Positions 25,138 to 32,989 are shown, counted from the stretch's first letter. The stretch: 64,000 nucleotides of DNA from an uncultured Methylophilaceae bacterium (GCA_903870995.1 CAIQFD010000008.1:44716-108715); one strand, 5' to 3'. The notes: a model not told the origin generated them from the sequence alone. A program made the numbers and translations.

Positions 25138-25879
25138 GACTATTACATACGAAAATAGACTTACTGCTTACGTAGACATACTTGGCTGGTCTGAAGCCAT
25201 AAAGACTGAATCAGCTTTATCCTTATATAACGCTCTTAAACCAATTATTGAGCGTGCTGCATTTAATTCTCAACCACATCGAAATGCCCTGTTAGAAAAA
25301 TACGGCAATAAAATTAATCCATTGATGCTTGAAGTTCAATTTGGATTCTTTTCTGACTGTTTGGTACTTAGCATTCCCGTAAGTATGGAGGGAAGAATAT
25401 ATGATGTTATTTCTCATATATCAATGAAATTACTTCAGCGTGGATTTGCAGTGCGTGGTGGCATTAGTGCGGGTGAGCTCTTTCACAATGATCAGATAAT
25501 TTTTGGGCCTGCTTTAATCGAGGCACATAAGATAGAAAGTCAGCAGGCTAATTTTCCAAGAGTAATGATTGATCCTAGAGCAATTGAGGCAACAGGTATT
25601 AATCCCGACTATTCAATCATGACAGACCCATACAATGATTGGGTTGTTGATATGTTTCCCTATCAAGCTAAAGCTCCCGATATGCGAAATTTAATACAGC
25701 AGTTTTATGACCCTGATTTAATAATTGAGGTTATTACGACGAAATTATTATCAACACAAAATATTCAAACCTCAAATGAGAAATGGAGATATCAAGCTAT
25801 GTTATGTGCAGAATCTCTCAAAAAATATGGCGCTGCTTCACAAGACTGGGTATATAAATTAGAGAAACTTGTAAATTAA
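25136..25879 (+). CDS. Divergent class III nucleotide cyclase-like protein (Pycsar PycC-like)
   Basis: 247 residues. The N-terminal AYVDILGWSE (D14) and FFSDCLVLS (D74) match the two metal-binding Asp positions of class III cyclases. FAVRGGISAGELFH (104-117) and FGPALIEAHKIES are typical of the bacterial family that includes the Pycsar pyrimidine cyclases. In Pycsar the cyclic nucleotide activates a membrane or TIR effector; none is adjacent here. Similar proteins also occur alone with unknown role, so the antiviral reading is an inference. Confidence 0.6.
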   Translation: MTITYENRLTAYVDILGWSEAIKTESALSLYNALKPIIERAAFNSQPHRNALLEKYGNKINPLMLEVQFGFFSDCLVLSIPVSMEGRIYDVISHISMKLLQRGFAVRGGISAGELFHNDQIIFGPALIEAHKIESQQANFPRVMIDPRAIEATGINPDYSIMTDPYNDWVVDMFPYQAKAPDMRNLIQQFYDPDLIIEVITTKLLSTQNIQTSNEKWRYQAMLCAESLKKYGAASQDWVYKLEKLVN

Positions 25880-26037
25880 TTTTGATGTAAATACAGGTAA
25901 AGAAAATTACACTTTTCTTAACCTAAAACATAACCAATTGATTTTATTGATTCTTCGCTAGTGCCTTTTTCGGTTGTCCATTTAAGCCTAAGAAAACAAA
26001 ATGTATAAATACTTTTCTTTATCGGAGATATTTATAA

Positions 26038-26604
26038 ATGGCACAAGCAAAGACATTTACTCAATCAGAACTAGATCAAGTTCTTCGTTTTATCAGCACT
26101 AAAAAATACGCATTAAGAGATCGAGCAATCATATTGACTAGTTTCTGGTCGGGAATGCGTGTGGGTGAAATCGCCAACTTGAGAATGCGCGATGTATTAA
26201 ATGATGATGGTAGTTTGAAAAACGAAGTGCGTTTAAGTGCAGCTCAAACAAAAGGGGATAAAGGGCGTTTAGTCTTCATTCCACAAAAGCTTAAAGATGA
26301 ATGGGCTAGTTACTTAACGACAAGAAAGGTACAGCATTTAGATGTGCCTTTATTTCATACCGAGAACCGATTAGGGTTTAGTCCTAATGGATTATGTCAG
26401 TGGTTCTTTTGGACTTATAAGCGAGCAGGGATTAATGGGGCTAGTAGTCACAGTGGAAGAAGAAGCTTTATTACAAGCCTAGCTAGCAAAGGTATTGGTG
26501 TGCGTGTATTAGCAAGTCTGGCAGGTCATAAATCAATTATGGTCACACAGCAATATATTGATGTGAATGATGATATGAAGCGTAATGCTGTGGAATTGAT
26601 TTAA
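26038..26604 (+). CDS. Short tyrosine recombinase, catalytic domain only (FimB/XerC-like)
   Basis: 188 residues with no N-terminal core-binding domain, close to the size of FimB/FimE invertases. The catalytic residues are all present: Arg in SGMRVGEIANL, Lys in QTKGDKGR, H-x-x-R in SHSGRRSF, GH in LAGHKSI, Tyr in TQQYIDV. It has a good ribosome site (CGGAG). It may invert or resolve DNA within the island rather than integrate it. Hairpin copy 4 begins 8 bp after its stop. Confidence 0.85.
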   Translation: MAQAKTFTQSELDQVLRFISTKKYALRDRAIILTSFWSGMRVGEIANLRMRDVLNDDGSLKNEVRLSAAQTKGDKGRLVFIPQKLKDEWASYLTTRKVQHLDVPLFHTENRLGFSPNGLCQWFFWTYKRAGINGASSHSGRRSFITSLASKGIGVRVLASLAGHKSIMVTQQYIDVNDDMKRNAVELI

Positions 26605-26611
26605 GAAAACG

Positions 26612-26632
26612 AGCGTCTAGTAACTAGACGCT
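26612..26632. repeat. Hairpin repeat family, copy 4
   Basis: Arms AGCGTCTAG and CTAGACGCT with loop TAA, in the 31-bp gap between the convergent recombinase and the 322-residue hypothetical gene. Confidence 0.8.
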
Positions 26633-26635
26633 GTA

Positions 26636-27604
26636 TCAAACCAAATCACTTTCTCCTGCCACAAACGCTGGCATTCGTCGCCACGTTTGACTTAATGGCT
26701 TGCGGTAGTTTTCTTCTAAACGATTTCTTTTGATTACTTCATGTTTCAGACTATTGGTATATTGACCTAATAGCCAAAGATGAAACTCTGATTTTGGTTC
26801 ATCCCCAGATAACCTAGTGGCGTCTAAATAAGCTTGTTGATGTTCTTTACCAAAGGGCATAAATGACTCGTCAAGATTCAAAGCTGTGCTATTTGGGAAC
26901 TTGCCATATAAAAGATTATTCAGCGTGAATTTTCCTTTATACAGATATCTGCCAGTTAGGCTACTTAGTCCATCAAAAAGACGAGGCTCACCTTTACGAT
27001 CCATATCTCTTAACTTTAAATGAGGTGATAACTGTAAACGATCACCTATCCTCCAGTTTTCAATATTGGGATAAAGCATTCGATAAAGTAATGCCCAATA
27101 CTCAATTTCAATTACTCTTAATCTGTAACGCTTCGTATGAAGTTTTAATTGCGCAGTAGTTGTTCCAGCTAAATCTAACCCACGACCATCATGGTGTTCA
27201 TTAAGTAATTGCTTTACCTGTTTAAGAATAGTTTCTTTACGAATATTAAGCGGTATTTCAAGATAAAGAGCTTTATCCATAAAGGTATGTTTATCTAGAT
27301 TGAACAAATCTAGGTTTGTGACCTTCGGAGGTCTTATCTCTTCGGCAAATACATTGACTCCAGTGTTATGCCACCACTGATTGAAATGTGGATGACTTAA
27401 ATCACCAACTAGCTTGTAGGTCTCAGCAGTCTTTGGATCTACAGGATCAATTTCTTTTGTTCTCGCATACCAGAAAACTGGACTTAATCGCATGAACTCC
27501 CACCACCATCGATAAATACTGTCCTCAGCATCCCTCGATAGCATCCCGCTACTTTGGCGAGTGAATCCTAATATCCCCTTAAAAAATGGCTGCTGTTTGT
27601 TCAT
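26636..27604 (-). CDS. Hypothetical island protein (322 aa)
   Basis: 322 residues, soluble, Trp/Tyr-rich near the N-terminus (SIYRWWWEFMRLSPVFWYA) and basic overall. No catalytic motif recognised. It has its own divergent upstream region shared with the next gene pair. It could be an element replication or DNA-processing protein, but nothing in the sequence proves this. Confidence 0.6.
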   Translation of the reverse strand: MNKQQPFFKGILGFTRQSSGMLSRDAEDSIYRWWWEFMRLSPVFWYARTKEIDPVDPKTAETYKLVGDLSHPHFNQWWHNTGVNVFAEEIRPPKVTNLDLFNLDKHTFMDKALYLEIPLNIRKETILKQVKQLLNEHHDGRGLDLAGTTTAQLKLHTKRYRLRVIEIEYWALLYRMLYPNIENWRIGDRLQLSPHLKLRDMDRKGEPRLFDGLSSLTGRYLYKGKFTLNNLLYGKFPNSTALNLDESFMPFGKEHQQAYLDATRLSGDEPKSEFHLWLLGQYTNSLKHEVIKRNRLEENYRKPLSQTWRRMPAFVAGESDLV

Positions 27605-27744
27605 GTATTAATCGTAACACTTTGTTTGTACTTTCGCACGTATATGTTATGGCTGAAATAATTCGATCTACAGCATGACAAAACAAACAGACATTTCGTC
27701 ATAACTTGTTGTGTTGTTTTTTAATTTAATTAAGGAGCTTCATC

Positions 27745-28578
27745 ATGGTTACAGTTACTAACAAAACAGCAGTAAAAACTTCCTCAACAACAGCTAAAGC
27801 AAAACAAGTATTTGTGCCTAGCGATACTAATATCAAATATGCGCAAACGATTGTTAAGCAGTTAAGCGACTTAGTTGTTAAGCGTGAGAAATGGGAAAGC
27901 ACGGATTACAAGAAAGCAAACGAAGGTTTGTATGCTTTGTTGTCCAGCTGCTTAGAGATGTTTAACAGCAAGTTTGTGACAGCTGGTGACAGCGATCGTA
28001 AAACACTACGTCACGAGCTAGCTACATTGCTTAAAACAGACGGCATTAAAGTACAAACAAATACGCCTACGCTGACTATGTTTGTGCGTTATGTATTTGG
28101 CTCTGATCGCAAACGTGCGCACGGTTACGCTTACGTACTAAAAGCAGCGATTTCTTATGAAATTTCTGCTGAAGGCTTAGCTAAGTTTATTGTTGAGCAA
28201 GGGGGCATTGAAGAGATCAAACGCAAAATGGTTGCGAGCGAAGAAGCCATTGCTAATAAAGCTAAGCGTGAAAAAGCACTTGAAGCAGTTAATGCGAATG
28301 CTGAACAAGCTGAGCTTGCGCCACTAGCAACTGTTGGCATTGATCTTAGCCAAAACACTACGCCTTTTGCGATTGTAATTACTAAACCTAATGCTAATGG
28401 CGAAGGTGATGTGATTGCTGTGCTTAAGAATGCTGAAGCAAAACTTATTACAGCACTCTACAAGCACATTGCTAAGCAGAACATTGCTGATGAAGCTGCG
28501 CAGAAAATGCTTGAGACAGAAATGGCAAGTTTGACTGGTAAACAAGCAGCGAACGATGCTGAGCTTGAAGTAGCTTAA
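27745..28578 (+). CDS. Hypothetical island protein (277 aa), partner of AAA+ protein
   Basis: 277 residues with ribosome site AAGGAG. A Ser/Thr/Lys-rich start leads into a helical middle (about 25-170; FVRYVFGSDRKRAHGYAYVLKAAI) and an Ala/Glu/Lys-rich C-terminal half. There is no signal peptide. It precedes the clamp-loader-like gene, separated by a terminator-like hairpin, so the two may form one module with partial read-through. Family not recognised. Confidence 0.6.
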   Translation: MVTVTNKTAVKTSSTTAKAKQVFVPSDTNIKYAQTIVKQLSDLVVKREKWESTDYKKANEGLYALLSSCLEMFNSKFVTAGDSDRKTLRHELATLLKTDGIKVQTNTPTLTMFVRYVFGSDRKRAHGYAYVLKAAISYEISAEGLAKFIVEQGGIEEIKRKMVASEEAIANKAKREKALEAVNANAEQAELAPLATVGIDLSQNTTPFAIVITKPNANGEGDVIAVLKNAEAKLITALYKHIAKQNIADEAAQKMLETEMASLTGKQAANDAELEVA

Positions 28579-28589
28579 TACTTAACTAT

Positions 28590-28620
28590 GGGGTGGCTTA
28601 ATAGTCACCCCTTTTTTATT
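28590..28620 (+). terminator. Intrinsic terminator or attenuator between the 277-aa gene and the AAA+ gene
   Basis: A GGGGTG/CACCCC stem (extended by a G-T and two more pairs) is followed by TTTTTTATT. It lies just before the AAA+ gene, which has no clear promoter of its own, so incomplete termination could set the ratio of the two proteins. Confidence 0.8.
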
Positions 28621-28633
28621 GAAAGGAAAGAAC

Positions 28634-29287
28634 ATGAGCTTGCTCAACAAATACAAACCAAAAGCACTTAACGATCTTGTAATCCCAAATACTGCCATTA
28701 AGGATTTGCTTGATGATATGGCAAATGGGTATGTCATTAACAAACTATGCTTTGTGGGAACTAATGGCACAGGCAAAAGTACTGCTGCGCATTTGCTACC
28801 TGAGCTAATCGAAGGTTTCTCACCAAATACAGTTCACTTAATTGGTGAAGAAAAGTTTGATGTCAGTCATGCGATTAATCAGTTAAGCACGATTAATAAC
28901 TTTGGCTGGAGTAGTCAGAAATATCAGTACGTGCTTTTTGATGAACTAGATAAGGTAAAGAATAGCTTGGCAGCTCTTTGGCAAACAATGGATACATTCA
29001 ATGACAAAGTTATTGTGATTGCCACAGCAAATGACTTTATGAAAATTGAAAAAGCTGTTCGTTCGCGTTTCCAGCTTTTAGATTTTGGGCTAATTACAGC
29101 AGATGATTTTTTGCCTCGCGCACAGCAGATTTTAGGGCAGGAAAATATTACTCTGAAAGATAGCTATGTATTAGGTCAGTTACAAACCAAACAGAGCTTG
29201 AGTGATTTGCGAAAGTATTTTGATACGCTCAGTGACATTCAGCGTAATCACAACGCTGGGCGTATTCAGAAGATCCAATACGTTTAA
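28634..29287 (+). CDS. Clamp-loader-like AAA+ ATPase (RFC/gp44-type)
   Basis: 217 residues from the ATG at 28634, chosen for its ribosome site AAAGGAAAG; an in-frame TTG 15 bp earlier is less likely. N-terminal LLNKYKPKALNDLV is typical of clamp-loader subunits. Walker A GTNGTGKST, Walker B VLFDELDK, and the arginine-finger SRC-like motif RSRFQLLDF are present. It lacks the C-terminal collar domain of cellular loaders. Phages encode such proteins to load a sliding clamp on DNA; no clamp gene is seen in the island. It might instead act as a helicase loader. Confidence 0.75.
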   Translation: MSLLNKYKPKALNDLVIPNTAIKDLLDDMANGYVINKLCFVGTNGTGKSTAAHLLPELIEGFSPNTVHLIGEEKFDVSHAINQLSTINNFGWSSQKYQYVLFDELDKVKNSLAALWQTMDTFNDKVIVIATANDFMKIEKAVRSRFQLLDFGLITADDFLPRAQQILGQENITLKDSYVLGQLQTKQSLSDLRKYFDTLSDIQRNHNAGRIQKIQYV

Positions 29288-29295
29288 CTAAACGG

Positions 29296-29324
29296 CAAGG
29301 GTGCGTGTGCGCCTTTGCTTTTTT
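29296..29324 (+). terminator. Intrinsic terminator after the AAA+ gene
   Basis: A 9-bp stem (CAAGGGTGC/GCGCCTTTG, with two G-T pairs), loop GTGT, then CTTTTTTA. It is 9 nt after the stop codon. Confidence 0.8.
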
Positions 29325-29330
29325 ATTTCA

Positions 29331-29351
29331 AGCGTCTAGTTACTGGACGGT
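29331..29351. repeat. Hairpin repeat family, copy 5 (decayed right arm)
   Basis: Left arm AGCGTCTAG, loop TTA, right arm CTGGACGGT with two changes, one of which keeps a G-T pair. It lies after a separate strong terminator and before a convergent gene, so here it is not needed for termination. Confidence 0.65.
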
Positions 29352-29381
29352 TAATGGAAAGTTTAGCAGGTGTTTTAACTG

Positions 29382-30059
29382 CTAAATTTTAATTTTCTGA
29401 GCTTTCAATCTTCTAATTGGGAAAGAACTTTCCTTATTGGCATCAATACTGTTGATAAAGAAAACCTGAGCTAGCCTTGAATTTTCGTTTGTATTACCAA
29501 AGAAATTATTAGCACAATGGTGTATGTTGCCCTCAAAGAGAATAAGTGTGTTGTAAACATTATTCACTCTCACAACCTCATCAAACATGGCGTGATAGCT
29601 AAAATCAATAGGTTGTTTATTCCTAAAGCGCTCATCGTTATCTGCAATGCCTTCTTTGTACTCAGCTTCATTATAAGTTTTATTTTTTCTAAATAACGAG
29701 GTGCCAGAATCCAATGGAGCATCTGGTGTTAAATAAAGAACACCTGCAAAAATCGTATTTTGATCTTGATGAATTAAGCCTGAGCCATATTCATCACCAA
29801 CAATCTGAAAGCTAGTTGAGATCGCCCAACGCATCAAATCGTATTCGGGTATATGAAATACAGAAACAAGCTTTTTACATATCTGTTCGTACAACGATGG
29901 ATTTAACTCAAATAGATCTTTAGTTCTACTCCCAGGAAAAACATAGCTAATCTCTTTCATTTCATGGCAATAGGTAAATTTCTGCGCTAATGCAAACTGA
30001 CGCATAGCATCTGGATTATCATAAAAGCCATTTACAACAATAACTGGATATAGATTCAT
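29382..30059 (-). CDS. 2-oxoglutarate/Fe(II) oxygenase-like protein (DUF6445-like)
   Basis: 225 residues. VIVVNGFYDNPDAMRQFAL near the N-terminus, then LIHQDQNTIFAGVLYLTPDAPLDSGTS and FEGNIHHCANNFFG. The HxD-like pair (HQD) and the later His fit the metal site of 2OG-Fe(II) oxygenases. I recall this pattern as DUF6445, found in phages and bacteria. Substrate unknown. It is followed on the same strand by no other gene before hairpin copy 5. Confidence 0.65.
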   Translation of the reverse strand: MNLYPVIVVNGFYDNPDAMRQFALAQKFTYCHEMKEISYVFPGSRTKDLFELNPSLYEQICKKLVSVFHIPEYDLMRWAISTSFQIVGDEYGSGLIHQDQNTIFAGVLYLTPDAPLDSGTSLFRKNKTYNEAEYKEGIADNDERFRNKQPIDFSYHAMFDEVVRVNNVYNTLILFEGNIHHCANNFFGNTNENSRLAQVFFINSIDANKESSFPIRRLKAQKIKI

Positions 30060-30073
30060 AGTCTAACTAAGCC

Positions 30074-30322
30074 TTACTTACATTGAAATGTAAGGTCGCG
30101 GAAACCACCATTTGCATTATCTTTTTGTTCGATAATCTTGAAGCCTCCATTACAAGAATTTCTGGCTTTCTTATAGCAACTTGCCCAATCTTCCACAGCA
30201 CCACTACATGTTGTAAAGAAAATATTTTTCTTAGCATCTTTAATAACAACTGGCTGTAATTGACCATGTTGTAATTGTGCACAACCAATCAAAAGCAATA
30301 CCAATAAGGCTAATAGTTTCAT
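30074..30322 (-). CDS. Small Cys-rich lipoprotein
   Basis: 82 residues. The signal peptide MKLLALLVLLLIGC has lipobox LIGC (Cys14). The mature part has four more Cys (TTCSGA, ASCYKK, NSCNGG, FQCK), enough for two disulfides. It is probably periplasmic and membrane-anchored. It lies 14 bp before the oxygenase-like gene on the same strand. An overlapping frame (30067-30288) is less likely, since it lacks the signal peptide logic. Confidence 0.75.
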   Translation of the reverse strand: MKLLALLVLLLIGCAQLQHGQLQPVVIKDAKKNIFFTTCSGAVEDWASCYKKARNSCNGGFKIIEQKDNANGGFRDLTFQCK

Positions 30323-30347
30323 TTAGATCTTCCACCAGATTAAATAA

Positions 30348-30371
30348 AAACGGCACCCGAAGGTGCCGTTT
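30348..30371 (-). terminator. Intrinsic terminator of the porin gene
   Basis: AAACGGCACC/GGTGCCGTTT, a 10-bp stem with a tetraloop (TTCG read on the minus strand), followed on the minus strand by a TTTTTATTT tract. A very stable, textbook terminator. Confidence 0.9.
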
Positions 30372-30398
30372 AACTGATATCAACTTAAGAAATTAATC

Positions 30399-31682
30399 CT
30401 AGAAGAATAAGATCGCGCCAAGTGAAACTGTATCAGCCTTACCTTGACGGTTGTTTGCAGAAACACTAGAACCACTGATTTCTGACTTAGCATGTGAATA
30501 CTCAGCTACTAAGTTAACTGCTTTTGTAAGTGGGTGGTATGCACCAACAGTCCACATTTCATCAGTTTGGTTACCTGTTGCAGCTTCTGATGAGTTAGCA
30601 TCGATAGATGATTCACCCCAGCTTACACCCAACTTAGTACCGATAGTTGGAACTGTGTAAACAGCTTGAACATAGCCACCTTCTGAATCACGAGCTTTGC
30701 CGTTGATGTCGAAGCCATGGTTCAATTGGATTGTTTGACCAATACCAGAACCTTGGTAGTAGTAACCAGTTAGAGATAAACCAGCGAAACTAACGTTACC
30801 ACCGATGTCCCATGATTCTGCACGATCATCAGGGCTAGTAATTGAATTAGCAACCGCAGCGTGACCAGTTACAGCACCGTTAGAAGCAACAGTTGTGTAA
30901 GCAGCTGATGCGTTTGTTAGGCCTTTAACTTTTTGTGAAATGCCAGAAACCCAAACTTTACCAGTAACTTCATTTGCTGTGAAAGCATAGCTAACTTTAC
31001 CTTCAAATGCTGGTTCTGAACCGCCTTGACCATTGCTTGTTGCGCTGATTGGAGTAGCTGCATCACCAACTGCAATAGCGTTAAACGGTTGTGTTACACC
31101 AGCTGTGAATTGGAAACCATTCCAGTTTGGTGATGTGTAAGAAACTTGTGACTTCCAGTCAGCGTACATGAAGCCTGTACCGATACGACCAAGAGTTGTT
31201 GTGTTACCAGCCAAAGTACCAGCGCCAGAACCAACACCTAACAATGTCATGTCGTTCAAGATAGCGTCAGAAGCATAGATACCAAGATCCTTACCTAGTT
31301 TGATAGAACCCCATGAAGCATCACCAACAGTCAAGAATGCTTGACGGTTTTCTTGTTGTGATGATTGTTTACCACCAGCTGTTGTAGAAGCACCTGGATT
31401 GATAGAAATTGTGAAAGCAACATCAAGGTCGTTTTGACGTGTTTTACCAGATACAGCTAGGTAGTTTGGTAACAAACCTGTTGTGATGTTAGCGTGTGTT
31501 TGTGAACCACCAGCCATGTATGTACCACCATAACCAAGTGTGTTAGCGCCTGAAAGATTTGTTGATGTATAGTAAGCGTTAACAACACCACCGATATCAA
31601 CAGTCCAATCACCAGCTGGGATTGTGATACCAGCGTTAGCTGCAGATGAGAATGCTACTAAAGCACCAGCAGTTTCAAACAT
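30399..31682 (-). CDS. Outer-membrane general porin
   Basis: 427 residues from the ATG at 31680-31682. Signal-like segment ending SAANA, then a mature protein starting GITIPAGDWTVDIGGVV. Gly/Asn/Thr-rich beta strands fill the rest, with an aromatic C-terminal end (LGAILFF, terminal Phe) as needed for barrel assembly. The start is uncertain. The frame continues upstream as QQHKY to an ATT at 31698-31700 (just after a TAG); this would give a normal basic start for the signal. No good ribosome site precedes either. It lies 65 bp after the stop of integrase 2 on the same strand, within the island. Confidence 0.82.
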   Translation of the reverse strand: MFETAGALVAFSSAANAGITIPAGDWTVDIGGVVNAYYTSTNLSGANTLGYGGTYMAGGSQTHANITTGLLPNYLAVSGKTRQNDLDVAFTISINPGASTTAGGKQSSQQENRQAFLTVGDASWGSIKLGKDLGIYASDAILNDMTLLGVGSGAGTLAGNTTTLGRIGTGFMYADWKSQVSYTSPNWNGFQFTAGVTQPFNAIAVGDAATPISATSNGQGGSEPAFEGKVSYAFTANEVTGKVWVSGISQKVKGLTNASAAYTTVASNGAVTGHAAVANSITSPDDRAESWDIGGNVSFAGLSLTGYYYQGSGIGQTIQLNHGFDINGKARDSEGGYVQAVYTVPTIGTKLGVSWGESSIDANSSEAATGNQTDEMWTVGAYHPLTKAVNLVAEYSHAKSEISGSSVSANNRQGKADTVSLGAILFF

Positions 31683-31726
31683 GTACTTATGTTGTTGAAT
31701 CTACTGGCTTCTGTCATCCGCTAAAA

Positions 31727-31735
31727 AGTAGTCGA
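31727..31735 (+). repeat. Short repeat AGTAGTCGA downstream of integrase 2
   Basis: AGTAGTCGA at 31727-31735 recurs inverted at 33058-33066 and as GTAGTCGA at 33031-33038, so copies lie on both sides of integrase 2. Possible arm-type integrase sites. Nine bases is short, so chance is not excluded. Confidence 0.35.
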
Positions 31736-31747
31736 GTTTTCGCTGTT

Positions 31748-32968
31748 TTAAGGATTTAAAAATGGAGTGATTTTCTGTAAGTAATCGCCCCACCAACTCA
31801 TCATCTCTGTTCGCTCATTCATGTATTGAGCTCTGTTGTAAGCACGACGAACTTGGTTAGCTTCTGTATGCGCCAGCTGCCTTTCAATTACATCAGCTCT
31901 AAAGCTATTTTCATTAAGTATTGTGCTGGCTATCGCTCTAAACCCATGTACTGTCATTCTGTGTTTATAGCCCATCCAATAAAGCGCATAGATCATTGCG
32001 TGATCTACAAGAGGCTTATTTGCTTTATGGAATACATAGTCATTACTTGGATAGGTTTTTTTAATATGGCTTAGCAATGTAATCGCTTGTTTACTTAAAG
32101 GCACAACATGATCAATTCGCATCTTCATGCGATCTGCTGGGATTTTCCAAATAGCATTGTCTAAATCAAACTCATCCCACTTAGATAACACCAACTCATT
32201 CTTGCGCACAAAAGTCAGTGCCATCAGCTGTAAGGCATATTTAACAATCAAGTCACAAGGTTTGTTGTATCGAGCGATGTCTTCCATTAATACTGGCAAT
32301 TCTTTTGGAGTGACCGCATGGAAATGAACAACCGTGTGATCATGTAATGCTTTGTTTAAGCCTAAAGTAATGTCTTGCTTACATATCCCAATCACAATGG
32401 CGTATTGCCATATTTGACGGCAATCATTGAGTACGCGGCGAGCTAATCCATATGCCCCCCGCTCTTCCATTTTCTGTAACAACCCAAGTAAATCTTTGCG
32501 TGTAATGCGCTGAATATTTTTATCCGCAATATAACGAAGAATGTTGTTTACTAATCTTAGCTCTACCTGCCTAGTATGATTATCTGACCATTTAGTTGCT
32601 TTACGAGATAGCCATTGCGATGCGATTTTCTTAAATCGCAAATCAATCTTTATAGCCTCAATAGGTTTATTTTCTTCAGTTATTTGATGATTTAAAAGAT
32701 GTGCTGGATGTTGATATTTGCTAATCAAAAGCCTCTCGTAAAAAACCCTCGCCTCTTTAAAAGCCTCAATCTTATTTTGTGTTTTACAGCTATGCCGATA
32801 TGTCTTGCCCATATCAAAATATGTTGCCCACCAATATGGCGAAGCATTATTTAAATAAACTTTTAGTTTTTTTGGGTAGTGGGGAACAGAAGTTACTGTG
32901 CCAGGTATGGCAGCTGTTCTATGACGAGTTGGAATGTTAATCTGATCAAAAGCATCGTGCCTTATCAT
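31748..32968 (-). CDS. Tyrosine integrase 2 (P4-like C-terminal half)
   Basis: 406 residues from the ATG at 32966-32968; a TTG five codons upstream is also possible. The catalytic domain has P4-type features: Arg in LTFVRKNELV, HGFRAIAST (H-x-x-R), and the ending ERQLAHTEANQVRRAYNRA with the nucleophile Tyr. The first 100 residues do not look like the usual DUF4102 arm-binding domain of P4 integrases, so the N-terminal domain is a variant. It lies next to the right boundary, with its 5' end facing it. Confidence 0.9.
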   Translation of the reverse strand: MIRHDAFDQINIPTRHRTAAIPGTVTSVPHYPKKLKVYLNNASPYWWATYFDMGKTYRHSCKTQNKIEAFKEARVFYERLLISKYQHPAHLLNHQITEENKPIEAIKIDLRFKKIASQWLSRKATKWSDNHTRQVELRLVNNILRYIADKNIQRITRKDLLGLLQKMEERGAYGLARRVLNDCRQIWQYAIVIGICKQDITLGLNKALHDHTVVHFHAVTPKELPVLMEDIARYNKPCDLIVKYALQLMALTFVRKNELVLSKWDEFDLDNAIWKIPADRMKMRIDHVVPLSKQAITLLSHIKKTYPSNDYVFHKANKPLVDHAMIYALYWMGYKHRMTVHGFRAIASTILNENSFRADVIERQLAHTEANQVRRAYNRAQYMNERTEMMSWWGDYLQKITPFLNP

Positions 32969-32989
32969 TTTGAGAGCCCTCAAAATGAT
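32964..32989 (-). promoter_or_regulatory. Hairpin covering the integrase 2 start codon
   Basis: A perfect 11-bp inverted repeat (ATCATTTTGAG/CTCAAAATGAT) with a 4-nt loop. Read on the minus strand, the ATG is in the 3' arm, and a GAGGG ribosome site overlaps the 5' arm and loop. It could block translation until opened, or be a repressor/excisionase operator. Confidence 0.6.

Noticed and set aside
20826..29351. Integron attC array
   Set aside because: The repeats are 21-nt hairpins with a 3-nt loop. attC sites have paired R and L boxes with extrahelical bases, and no integron-type integrase with its extra motif was recognised.
20826..29351. XerC/D-type or Fim-type crossover sites at the hairpins
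   Set aside because: A 3-bp spacer is too short for the 6-8 bp staggered cuts of tyrosine recombinases; kept only as a loose idea.
30067..30288. Alternative 73-aa frame overlapping the small lipoprotein
   Set aside because: The other frame (30074-30322) has a full lipoprotein signal and paired cysteines.
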